Of a DNA stretch of 5,237 nucleotides, positions 1 through 5,237 are shown one piece after another. Source of the stretch: Oscillospiraceae bacterium. GTDB lineage: Bacteria > Bacillota > Clostridia > Oscillospirales > Oscillospiraceae. The notes under the pieces were generated by a model. That model ran no database searches. It saw only the letters and a list, made by a program, of their open reading frames with translations, and was not told the origin of the DNA. The first letter of the stretch is position 1. Every line of letters starts with the position of its first letter. A program made the position numbers and the translations under genes. The stretch spans positions 1-5,237 of the forward strand of contig JAFYIF010000280.1 of NCBI GenBank assembly GCA_017538775.1, in the 5' to 3' direction.

Positions 1-891
1 ACGGCGGTCAGCGGCGCGGCCATGGCCATCGCCATCGGCTACGCGCTGAAAAGCCCGCCGCTGGTGCTGTTCTCTCTGGCCGCCGTGGGCTACTCCGCCA
101 ACAGCCTGGGCGGGGCCGGAGGGCCGCTGGCCGTGCTCATCATGGCGATCGTAGCCGCCGAGTGCGGCAAGGCCGTCAGTAAGGAGACCAAAATCGACAT
201 TCTGGTGACGCCCTTCGTGACGATCTTCGTCGGCGTGGGCCTGGCCGCCCTGATCGCCCAGCCCATCGGCCAGGCGGCCAGCTGGGTCGGGGATCTCATC
301 GTCTGGGCCACGAAGCTCCAGCCCCTGCTGATGGGCATCATCGTCAGCGTGGTGGTGGGCGTGGCGCTGACCCTGCCCATCTCCTCCGCCGCCATCTGCG
401 CCGCCTTCGGCCTGACCGGGCTGGCGGGCGGGGCTGCCGTGGCGGGCTGCTGCGCCCAGATGGTGGGCTTCGCGGTGATGAGCTTCAAAGAAAACCGCTG
501 GGGCGGTCTGGTCAGCCAGGGCCTGGGCACCAGTATGCTGCAAATGGGCAACATCGTGAAGAACCCCAAAATCTGGATCCCCCCCATCTTAGCCAGCGCC
601 ATCACCGGCCCCATCGCCACCTGCGTCTTCCATCTGGAGATGAACGGGGCCCCGGTGAACTCCGGCATGGGCACCTGCGGCCTCTGCGGGCCCATCGGGG
701 TCTGGACCGGCTGGCTGGAACCCTCGGACCGGGCGCTGCAAAACGGCGCGGCGGCCATCCAGGCCACGGGCATGGACTGGCTGGGCCTGGCGCTGATCTG
801 CGTGGTGCTGCCCGCGATCCTCTGCGCTCTGGGCGGGGCGCTGCTGCGGCGCATGGGCTGGATCGGCGACGGCGACCTGAAGCTCAACTGA
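1..891 (+). CDS. PTS IIC-like membrane permease, PfoR/PTS_EIIC_2 family (5' partial)
   Basis: This is the C-terminal part of a polytopic membrane protein. The frame is open from base 1, and the ATG at 22 lies inside hydrophobic, family-like sequence, so the true start is probably upstream of the window; I estimate about 50 residues are missing if the protein is near 340-350 residues. Counting from the ATG at 22, family-like segments are TKIDILVTP (56-64), PISSAAICAAFGLTGLAGG (119-137), GCCAQMVGFAV (142-152), GLGTSMLQMGNIVKNP (167-182), WIPP (185-188) and NSGMGTCGLCGPIG (213-226). From memory these match the EIIC-like family that includes the Clostridium perfringens regulator PfoR. Hydrophobic stretches run throughout, ending with a helix near 252-275. 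Family members are annotated either as sugar PTS IIC components or as regulators; no IIA/IIB domain is visible, so the substrate and phosphotransfer partner are unknown. The next gene starts 4 nt after the stop, which implies co-transcription. Confidence 0.8.
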   Translation, partial: TAVSGAAMAIAIGYALKSPPLVLFSLAAVGYSANSLGGAGGPLAVLIMAIVAAECGKAVSKETKIDILVTPFVTIFVGVGLAALIAQPIGQAASWVGDLIVWATKLQPLLMGIIVSVVVGVALTLPISSAAICAAFGLTGLAGGAAVAGCCAQMVGFAVMSFKENRWGGLVSQGLGTSMLQMGNIVKNPKIWIPPILASAITGPIATCVFHLEMNGAPVNSGMGTCGLCGPIGVWTGWLEPSDRALQNGAAAIQATGMDWLGLALICVVLPAILCALGGALLRRMGWIGDGDLKLN

Positions 892-895
892 GCAT

Positions 896-2014
896 ATGAT
901 GCAAAGCCGCGCACACATCGCGTATCTGGACCGCCTCCGGGTCTTCGCCGCGGCCAGCGTCGTCTGGATGCACACCGCCGCCGCCGGGCTGCGCAACGGC
1001 GTGGACTGGAGCTGGCATCTTTGCAACCTGCTGACCAGCCTGGCCTTCACCGCCGTGCCGCTGTTCTTCATGATCTCCGGCTACCTGCTGCTGTCCGACC
1101 CCCGGACGGCGGACGTGGGCCAGCTCCGGCGGCGGCTGCCCCGGCTGCTGGCGCCCCTGGCCTGCTGGACGCTGGCGGCGGCCCTCTGGAACTGCGCCGC
1201 CGTGGGGGACTTCTCGCCGGGCTATCTGTTCCCGCAGCTCGTCGGCGCGCTCTACCAGCCGATTTTGCTGCCCTACTGGTTCGTCTACACCCTGCTGGGG
1301 GTCTATCTGGTCTCGCCCCTGCTCTCCGCCGGGCTGCGGGCCTCCGGGCGGGGCGGGAAGCTGCTGGTCCTGGCGCTGGCGGGGCTGGTAAGCCTCCGGG
1401 CCATGCTGCGGCCCTTCCTGCCGGACGCCTGGCAGGGCTATCTGGACCTGGACATCCTGAACAAGCTCTCCGCCTGGGGCGGGAATCTGCTGCTCTTCGC
1501 CCTGGGCTACTGCCTGGGCACCACGGAGCGGCGCTTCGACCGTCGCCTGCTGCTGGCCGTGGCCGTCCTCTGCTACGGGCTCATCGCCGTCGGCACCTGG
1601 CAGCGCACGGCGGCCCGGGGGGAGTTCGACGACCTGTTTTTGACCCAGAGCGCGGGCTTTGAGGTGCTGCTGGCCGCCTGTCTCTTCCTGCTGGCCAAGC
1701 AGCATTGGAACAGCCCCAGCCGCTTCCTGCAAACAAGCGGCCTGCCGCCGCTGCTGCTGCCCATCTATTTCCTCCACGCCATCGCCCTGCGCGTGCTGGG
1801 TCAGTTTGGCGTGAACCCCCTGCGTTTCCCCGAGACCCTGGGCGTGGCGGCGCTGGTGTTCGTCGGCTGCGCCCTGCTCAGCAAGACGCTGGCCAGCATC
1901 CGTCCCCTCTGCTATCCGCTGACAGGTCTGCGCTGGGCCGACGCCCGGGCCCGGTGCAGCTGGGGCCACAGCTTCCGATGGCGGAAAGAATCCGAAACAC
2001 CCGGAAACAACTGA
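896..2014 (+). CDS. Membrane acyltransferase, acyltransferase-3 family (WecH/OafA-like)
   Basis: A 372-residue integral membrane protein with about ten predicted hydrophobic helices, the usual size for a stand-alone acyltransferase-3 enzyme. These enzymes move acyl groups, usually acetyl, onto cell-surface sugars or other envelope acceptors. The N-terminal motif YLDRLRVFAAASVVWMH (10-26) carries the family's arginine(s) (R13/R15) and histidine H26, which aligns with the proposed catalytic histidine. Further family-like segments are FFMISGYLLL (57-66), LPYWFVYTLLGVYLVSPLL (125-143) and YFLHAI (291-296). The C-terminus (about 345-372) is a basic, probably cytoplasmic tail. There is no extracellular SGNH domain, so it is closer to WecH/YiaH-type proteins than to two-domain OafA. 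Two consecutive ATGs (896, 899) are possible starts. No good Shine-Dalgarno precedes them, and the 4-nt gap after the permease stop suggests translational coupling. The acceptor substrate cannot be deduced. Confidence 0.87.
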   Translation: MMQSRAHIAYLDRLRVFAAASVVWMHTAAAGLRNGVDWSWHLCNLLTSLAFTAVPLFFMISGYLLLSDPRTADVGQLRRRLPRLLAPLACWTLAAALWNCAAVGDFSPGYLFPQLVGALYQPILLPYWFVYTLLGVYLVSPLLSAGLRASGRGGKLLVLALAGLVSLRAMLRPFLPDAWQGYLDLDILNKLSAWGGNLLLFALGYCLGTTERRFDRRLLLAVAVLCYGLIAVGTWQRTAARGEFDDLFLTQSAGFEVLLAACLFLLAKQHWNSPSRFLQTSGLPPLLLPIYFLHAIALRVLGQFGVNPLRFPETLGVAALVFVGCALLSKTLASIRPLCYPLTGLRWADARARCSWGHSFRWRKESETPGNN

Positions 2015-2066
2015 AAAAAATGCAAAGCCCGAAAGCCCCGCAGACGGCGATGCGCACAGACAAGAA

Positions 2067-2108
2067 AAGAGAGCCTGTTTGCAGAAATGCAGATGGCTCT
2101 CTTATTTT
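2067..2108. terminator. Bidirectional intrinsic terminator between convergent transcripts
   Basis: The 9-bp arm AAGAGAGCC (2067-2075) pairs perfectly with GGCTCTCTT (2095-2103). With one bulged base (2076), pairing continues inward through G-U and A-U pairs to a TGCA/TGCA stem closed by a GAAA tetraloop (2084-2087). On the + strand the hairpin is followed by ATTTT; on the - strand the stem runs into TTTTCTTG. It lies 52 nt after the acyltransferase stop and just downstream of the 2131-2664 gene, so it can serve both transcripts. The long stem, GNRA loop and flanking T-tracts make it convincing. Confidence 0.85.
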
Positions 2109-2130
2109 AAATGCACAATTTGTCCGCTTT

Positions 2131-2664
2131 TTACTCACACGCACGCAGCTCTTTTGGCGGAGTGACGGTAAAGGATGTCATGGACTGTATCACATCATCG
2201 TCAGGATCGCCCGTGTCGTTTACCAAAACCTTTAAGACGTATTTTCCATTGTCGAATTCCGGAAAAATAATTCCTTTTACCCGCGTAACTCTCAGCTCGT
2301 TATAGAAATCATAGCAGGCATGTAATAGCCGATTATTTTTCTTCAAGGAAGCGAGGTCAACAGTAAATGTTTGCAGGTCAAGCCCCATTTGCTTTTCGGG
2401 ATCCGGGTCACATTTTGTCAAGCGAAGCGTGAAGTGCAGAACCTTTCCGCTTTCCACCGGGTTGATCGCTTTGTTTTCAGCTTTTGCAGTCCCCATGATC
2501 GCAAGTTCAGTGAGAACTGAAAAATCGGGGACACATACTTTTCCGTTTTGATATTTGCCTTCAATTTTGTCAAAAGGTCCGGAAAGGGATACAATCGTAT
2601 TGTTGTCACGCGTCAGCACAGAATCGTAGCATCGCGCAGTTACATTCACATATCTCATGCACAT
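2131..2664 (-). CDS. Hypothetical protein, 177 aa, possible DUF6941-like beta-rich domain
   Basis: I do not firmly recognise this protein. It has no signal peptide and no membrane helix, and it reads as alternating short beta strands. The order of elements resembles, from memory, the DUF6941 family: an opening segment RCYDSVLTRDNNTIVSLSGPFDKI (11-34), a strand VLHFTLRLTKCDPD (75-88), then VKGIIFPEFDNGKYVLKVLVND (129-150) and a closing SFTVTPP (164-170). This is a weak pattern match, not a domain hit. The start at 2664 is supported by GAGGTG (2673-2678) 8 nt upstream; the ATG two codons later would be too far from it. It begins 23 nt after the stop of 2688-3146, so the two are probably one operon and their products may act together. 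Sampled 60-base stretches are 32-48% GC, far below the flanking genes, which suggests acquisition by transfer. Confidence 0.75.
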   Translation of the reverse strand: MCMRYVNVTARCYDSVLTRDNNTIVSLSGPFDKIEGKYQNGKVCVPDFSVLTELAIMGTAKAENKAINPVESGKVLHFTLRLTKCDPDPEKQMGLDLQTFTVDLASLKKNNRLLHACYDFYNELRVTRVKGIIFPEFDNGKYVLKVLVNDTGDPDDDVIQSMTSFTVTPPKELRACE

Positions 2665-2672
2665 AGTGTATT

Positions 2673-2678
2673 CACCTC
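2673..2678 (-). promoter_or_regulatory. Ribosome binding site of the 177-aa gene
   Basis: On the - strand GAGGTG lies 8 nt before the ATG at 2664, in the 23-nt gap after the upstream gene. It selects the first of two nearby in-frame ATGs as the start, and shows that the second cistron is translated independently rather than only by coupling. Confidence 0.75.
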
Positions 2679-2687
2679 GAGCGCCAA

Positions 2688-3146
2688 TTATGCGTTGGGA
2701 CCGGTTTTATCTTTCGCCCAAGCAGCCAGCACTGTTCCTACCGTACTATCGGAGAAGTTCCTCATTGTACTGAGATTGGTCTCTATTCTGTCCTGACTGC
2801 TCTGAACGATCGTAACGATCGTGCGAACCTCATGAAGAATGGTATCAGATTCCTGCTGAATATGAATTACGTTTTCCAAGGATTTTTCCAGCCTTTTCTG
2901 GCTTTCGCTGGACATATACAAGGAATAAAACGCCAAAATGACAGAGAATATACTGAGACCGATCCCAGCATAGGTCATCCAATCAGAAAGTTTATCAGGC
3001 GGGTTATCACTGAATATCAGTAAGCAAAAAGGAACAAAAAACCCTACAACCAAAACTGCAACAATCACTATGTAGAGTGTCCATTGAATAGTTTTTGTCA
3101 ATTTTCTATCCACAGCAAACCCCGTTGTATCTGGTTTTGCGTCCAT
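2688..3146 (-). CDS. Hypothetical small membrane protein: two TM helices plus coiled coil
   Basis: A 152-residue protein that I cannot assign to a named family. Visible layout: a short polar N-terminus (1-19), a long hydrophobic helix (about 20-45, TLYIVIVAVLVVGFFVPFCL), a short polar loop (SDNPPDKLSD), a second helix (about 57-79, ending LAFYSLYMSS), then a polar amphipathic region (about 80-131) likely to form a coiled coil, and a short tail. Both ends would lie on the same side of the membrane, probably the cytoplasm, giving a membrane-anchored oligomerising rod. The first ATG at 3146 has no recognisable Shine-Dalgarno; a GTG at 3113 (codon 12) is an alternative that would keep both helices. 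It is the promoter-proximal gene of a two-gene unit with 2131-2664. The one stretch I counted (2941-3000) is 43% GC, well below the flanking genes. Similar small 2TM-plus-coiled-coil proteins occur in many accessory contexts, so the function stays open. Confidence 0.75.
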   Translation of the reverse strand: MDAKPDTTGFAVDRKLTKTIQWTLYIVIVAVLVVGFFVPFCLLIFSDNPPDKLSDWMTYAGIGLSIFSVILAFYSLYMSSESQKRLEKSLENVIHIQQESDTILHEVRTIVTIVQSSQDRIETNLSTMRNFSDSTVGTVLAAWAKDKTGPNA

Positions 3147-3193
3147 AACATACGGCTGGCGATGAGGCGGACGCGGATTTTGTTGTATCTTTA

Positions 3194-3222
3194 ATTTTAC
3201 ACTGAAAGGTTTAAAAAGTCAA
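3194..3222 (-). promoter_or_regulatory. Sigma-A-type promoter of the two-gene island
   Basis: On the - strand TTGACT (3217-3222) is the -35 box and TAAAAT (3194-3199) the -10 box, separated by exactly 17 bp. Transcription would start near 3187, leaving about 40 nt of leader before the ATG at 3146. Both boxes are one base from consensus (TTGACA, TATAAT). This gives the island its own transcription, independent of rpsB-tsf upstream on the same strand. Confidence 0.78.
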
Positions 3223-3325
3223 CTATTTTTTCTCTGGTCAAAAGCTCGTGAGAAAGACCGGCAGGGTCTGAAAACAAGGAAAAAAAGCAGAAAGCGTACC
3301 ATAGCGCCGATTCTCGAACCAATGA

Positions 3326-3353
3326 CGCGCCGTAGGGAAATCCCTGCGGCGCG
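3326..3353 (-). terminator. Hairpin downstream of tsf, probable terminator without a T-tract
   Basis: CGCGCCGTAGGG (3326-3337) pairs with CCCTGCGGCGCG (3342-3353) over 12 bp, with one G-T wobble and an AAAT loop. It lies 44 nt beyond the tsf stop and is very stable because it is GC-rich. Neither side is followed directly by a T-run; the nearest on the - strand is a TTTTTTT about 40 nt on (around 3279-3286). It could be an atypical terminator, a 3'-end stabilising hairpin or a copy of a dispersed palindrome. Confidence 0.55.
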
Positions 3354-3397
3354 CCTTGCTACACAAATCAAACTCGTCCGGATTCAGTCAGACCTTC

Positions 3398-4321
3398 TCA
3401 CTTCTTGCCCATATTCATCTGGGCGGCGACCTCGTCGGCGAAGTTCTCTTCCTTCTTCTCGATGCCCTCGCCGCGCAGATAGCGGACGGCGTCCACGAAG
3501 CTGACCTTGCCGCCCAGGGCCTTGGCGGCGGCGGCGATGTACTGGCTGACTGTGACCGCGCCGTCCTTCACGAAGGGCTGCTGGAGCAGGCAGTTCTCCT
3601 CGTAGAACTTGTTCATCTTGCCCAGGACGATCTTCTCCTTCACGGGCAGGGGCTTATTGGCCATCTTGGGGTCCTGATCCATCAGGGCCAGGGCGATCTT
3701 CTTCTCCTCTTCCAGCACGTCGGCCGTGACCTGGCTCTTGTCCCAGAAGCGGGGGGCCAGGGCCGCGATCTGCATCGCCACGTCCTTGCCGATCTCGGTG
3801 GCGTCGATGCCGCCCTCCACGGCCAGGTTCACCAGCACGCCGATCTTGCCGCCGGCGTGGACGTAGGCCACGCTGGTGTTGCTGTCGAAGCGGGTGAAGC
3901 GGCGGATCTGCAGGTTCTCGCCGATCTGCATGACCTTGTCGGGCAGGGTCTGGGCGACGGTCAGGGCGCTGCCGGGATAGGGGCTCTCCAGCAGGGCGGC
4001 CACGTCGGCGGGGTCGGAGTCGATGACCACCTGGGCGATGTCCTTCACAAAGGCCTTGAAGGGGGCGCTGCCGGCGCAGAAGTCGGTCTCGCAGTTCACT
4101 TCCACCACGGCGCCCACGCCGCCGGAAACGGTGGCGAAGGCCATGCCCTCAGCGGCGATGCGGCCGGCCTTCTTGGCGGCCTTGGCAAGGCCCTTCTCCC
4201 GGAGCCACTCCACGGCCTTGTCCATGTCGCCGTCGGTCTCCTGCAGGGCGCGCTTGCAGTCCATCATGCCCACGTTGGTCATCTCACGGAGCGTCTTTAC
4301 ATCCTGAGCGGTAAAAGCCAT
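3398..4321 (-). CDS. tsf: Translation elongation factor Ts
   Basis: EF-Ts is the cytoplasmic guanine-nucleotide exchange factor that releases GDP from EF-Tu so it can reload with GTP and aminoacyl-tRNA. The 307-residue length is normal. The N-terminal UBA-like domain (about 1-55) carries VGMMDCKRALQETDGDMDKA (17-36) and LREKGLAKAAKKAGRIAAEG (40-59). The EF-Tu-contacting segment is ETDFCA (78-83), with D80 and F81 at the E. coli positions; the usual TDFVA valine is replaced by cysteine. Core-domain motifs include YVHAGGKIGVLVNL (153-166), NKPLPVKEKIVLGKMNKFYEE (222-242, coiled-coil region) and CLLQQPFVKDGAVTVSQY (244-261). The start at 4321 is fixed by GGGAGGA (4331-4337) upstream. It follows rpsB by 20 nt in the same operon. 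Confidence 0.97.
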   Translation of the reverse strand: MAFTAQDVKTLREMTNVGMMDCKRALQETDGDMDKAVEWLREKGLAKAAKKAGRIAAEGMAFATVSGGVGAVVEVNCETDFCAGSAPFKAFVKDIAQVVIDSDPADVAALLESPYPGSALTVAQTLPDKVMQIGENLQIRRFTRFDSNTSVAYVHAGGKIGVLVNLAVEGGIDATEIGKDVAMQIAALAPRFWDKSQVTADVLEEEKKIALALMDQDPKMANKPLPVKEKIVLGKMNKFYEENCLLQQPFVKDGAVTVSQYIAAAAKALGGKVSFVDAVRYLRGEGIEKKEENFADEVAAQMNMGKK

Positions 4322-4330
4322 GATTTTCTA

Positions 4331-4337
4331 TCCTCCC
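4331..4337 (-). promoter_or_regulatory. Ribosome binding site of tsf
   Basis: GGGAGGA on the - strand, about 9 nt before the tsf ATG, fills part of the 20-nt gap after the rpsB stop. It supports the chosen start and independent initiation on tsf. Confidence 0.85.
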
Positions 4338-4341
4338 TTGA

Positions 4342-5061
4342 TTATTCAGCGGACGGAGCGTCCTCGGCCTCGGCGTCCTCGCCCTGGCGGCCCTCCTGCA
4401 TGGCGTTGGCCATGGTGGAGGCGATCAGACGGATGGCGCGGATCGCGTCGTCATTGCCGGGAATGACGTAATCGACCTCATCGGGGTCGCAGTTGGTGTC
4501 CACAATGGCGACGATGGGGATGCCCAGCTTGCGGGCCTCGGCAATGGCGTTGTGCTCCTTGCGGGGGTCCACGACGAACATGGCGCCGGGGAGACGCTTC
4601 ATCTCCTTCACGCCGCCCAGATACTTCTCCAGCTTCTCCATCTCGTGCAGGAGCTTGACCACTTCCTTCTTGGGCAGCATGTCGAAGGTGCCGTCCTCCT
4701 GCATCTTCTTGAGCTGGGCCATGCGGTCCACGCGGGTGCGCATGGTCTTGAAGTTGGTCAGCATACCGCCCAGCCAGCGGGCGTTGACATAGTACTGGCC
4801 CACGCGCCCGGCTTCCTCGCGGACGGTGTCCTGGGCCTGCTTCTTGGTGCCAACGAACAGCAGGCTCTTGCCCTCCTGGGCCAGGCCGCGGACGAAGTTG
4901 TAGGCCTCTTCCAGCTTGCGGGCGGTCTTCTGGAGGTCAATGATGTAGATCCCATTGCGCTCCATGTAGATGTACTCCGCCATCTTGGGGTTCCAGCGGC
5001 GGGTCTGGTGGCCGAAGTGGACGCCGGCCTCCAGAAGCTGCTTCATCGATACGACTGCCAT
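4342..5061 (-). CDS. rpsB: 30S ribosomal protein S2
   Basis: S2 is a structural protein of the small ribosomal subunit, assembled late near the 30S head-body junction. The 239-residue length is typical. Diagnostic segments are [15 protein letters not shown] (13-27), [17 protein letters not shown] (30-46), FVGTKKQAQ (69-77), [14 protein letters not shown] (93-106), and [21 protein letters not shown] (188-208). The C-terminus (about 223-239) is an acidic, low-complexity tail, common in Firmicutes S2. The ATG at 5061 is preceded by a strong AGGAGGA (5072-5078). It is the first gene of the rpsB-tsf operon and is driven by the promoter at 5175-5203 through a roughly 107-nt leader that may carry autoregulatory structure. 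Confidence 0.98.
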   Translation of the reverse strand: MAVVSMKQLLEAGVHFGHQTRRWNPKMAEYIYMERNGIYIIDLQKTARKLEEAYNFVRGLAQEGKSLLFVGTKKQAQDTVREEAGRVGQYYVNARWLGGMLTNFKTMRTRVDRMAQLKKMQEDGTFDMLPKKEVVKLLHEMEKLEKYLGGVKEMKRLPGAMFVVDPRKEHNAIAEARKLGIPIVAIVDTNCDPDEVDYVIPGNDDAIRAIRLIASTMANAMQEGRQGEDAEAEDAPSAE

Positions 5062-5071
5062 TACGATTTCT

Positions 5072-5078
5072 TCCTCCT
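5072..5078 (-). promoter_or_regulatory. Ribosome binding site of rpsB
   Basis: AGGAGGA on the - strand, 10 nt before the rpsB ATG, is a near-perfect anti-16S match, as expected for a highly expressed ribosomal protein. Confidence 0.88.
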
Positions 5079-5111
5079 GATTCAGTTATTTTACCTCTGG
5101 AAGCCTCCACC

Positions 5112-5130
5112 GCGACGCCAGACGGGTCGC
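5112..5130 (-). other. Hairpin in the rpsB leader
   Basis: Within the rpsB 5' leader, GCGAC pairs with GTCGC (arms 5126-5130 and 5112-5116). Two inner C-G pairs close a four-base loop (5120-5123), with one base bulged (5117). The leader around it is GC-rich and offers alternative pairings. S2 represses its own operon through the leader in gammaproteobacteria; whether this leader does the same is inference. Confidence 0.4.
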
Positions 5131-5174
5131 TCCGCCACCGATGCCGCGTCCGCTTCCATGCGTAATGCCGGAAT

Positions 5175-5203
5175 AGTATAGCAGAGTCAAGTTGGAAATG
5201 CAA
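5175..5203 (-). promoter_or_regulatory. Sigma-A-type promoter of rpsB-tsf
   Basis: On the - strand TTGCAT (5198-5203) is the -35 box and TATACT (5175-5180) the -10 box, with a 17-bp spacer. The expected start is near 5168, giving a leader of about 107 nt. A TTGACT inside the spacer (5186-5191) is closer to the -35 consensus but lies only 5 bp from the -10 box, too near to be used with it. Confidence 0.82.
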
Positions 5204-5217
5204 GAAAATTTTGGATT

Positions 5218-5237
5218 TGTCATTGGGGACGGTTCTC
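5218..5237. repeat. Possible end of a dispersed GGGGACGGTTCT-type repeat (truncated by window edge)
   Basis: The last bases include ATTGGGGACGGTTCTC. From memory, ATTGGGGACGGTTCT-like sequence recurs in Firmicutes genomes as dispersed short repeats, often at the ends of IS200-like/REP-associated transposase genes. Only one copy is visible and the rest lies outside the window, so the call rests on recognition of the motif alone. Confidence 0.4.

Noticed and set aside
90..914. Long - strand open frame (274 codons) opposite the permease
   Set aside because: Antisense shadow; the opposite frame encodes recognisable PfoR/PTS_EIIC_2 motifs.
884..1969. Long - strand open frame (361 codons) opposite the acyltransferase
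   Set aside because: The Gln/Pro/Gly/Ala-rich low-complexity translation is an antisense artefact of GC-rich coding DNA; the + strand frame carries all the family motifs.
2805..2822. Tandem 9-bp repeat AACGATCGT x2, each with a CGATCG palindrome
   Set aside because: It lies within the 2TM gene and encodes a repeated TIV pattern in the likely coiled coil; two short copies are explained by the coding sequence.
3167..3176. CCGCGTCCGC shared between the island leader (- strand) and the rpsB leader region (+ strand near 5145)
   Set aside because: A single GC-rich 10-mer in opposite orientation relative to the transcripts; expected by chance in this base composition.
3255..3269. Small hairpin AGACC/GGTCT with a T-rich flank on the - strand
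   Set aside because: Only 5 bp and a weak T-tract; could be a backstop terminator but is within what chance gives.
3305..3323. GGTTCGAGAATCG on the - strand resembling a tRNA T-arm
   Set aside because: No acceptor stem, anticodon arm or D-arm can be assembled around it, so it is not a tRNA.
3356..4471. Long + strand open frame (371 codons) across tsf and into rpsB
   Set aside because: It is antisense to the clear tsf gene; the Leu/Gly/His/Val-rich composition is typical of a GC-rich shadow frame, with no start signal or family motif.

Overview
The window looks like chromosomal DNA from a GC-rich Firmicute, most likely a gut clostridium of the Oscillospiraceae type. The evidence is Firmicute-style Shine-Dalgarno sequences (AGGAGGA, GGGAGGA), sigma-A-like promoters, an rpsB-tsf pair with clostridial-type proteins, and strong GC enrichment in the long-established genes. 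The taxonomic guess is inference; no rRNA is present.

Layout. Bases 1-2014 (+ strand, very GC-rich) hold two tightly packed membrane-protein genes: the 3' part of a PfoR/PTS_EIIC_2-type permease, cut by the window edge, and a WecH/OafA-like membrane acyltransferase starting 4 nt after it. A hairpin at 2067-2108 with T-rich DNA on both sides ends this transcript and also the one arriving from the other strand. Bases 2131-3222 (- strand) are a distinctly AT-richer island. It has its own promoter (TTGACT, 17 bp, TAAAAT), a small protein with two membrane helices and a coiled coil (2688-3146), and a 177-residue, probably beta-rich soluble protein (2131-2664). Bases 3326-5203 (- strand, GC-rich again) are the translation operon rpsB-tsf (ribosomal protein S2 and elongation factor Ts), with a clear promoter (TTGCAT, 17 bp, TATACT), a roughly 107-nt structured leader, and a 12-bp hairpin downstream of tsf. 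The right edge ends in a motif resembling a dispersed Firmicutes repeat.

How it fits together. rpsB and tsf are core translation genes. The permease and acyltransferase form a separate cell-envelope/transport unit of unproven connection. Between them sits a self-contained two-gene cassette with different base composition, its own promoter and a shared terminator. That is what a horizontally acquired accessory module would look like. It is the only candidate in the window for an undescribed system, and its function cannot be read from the sequence.
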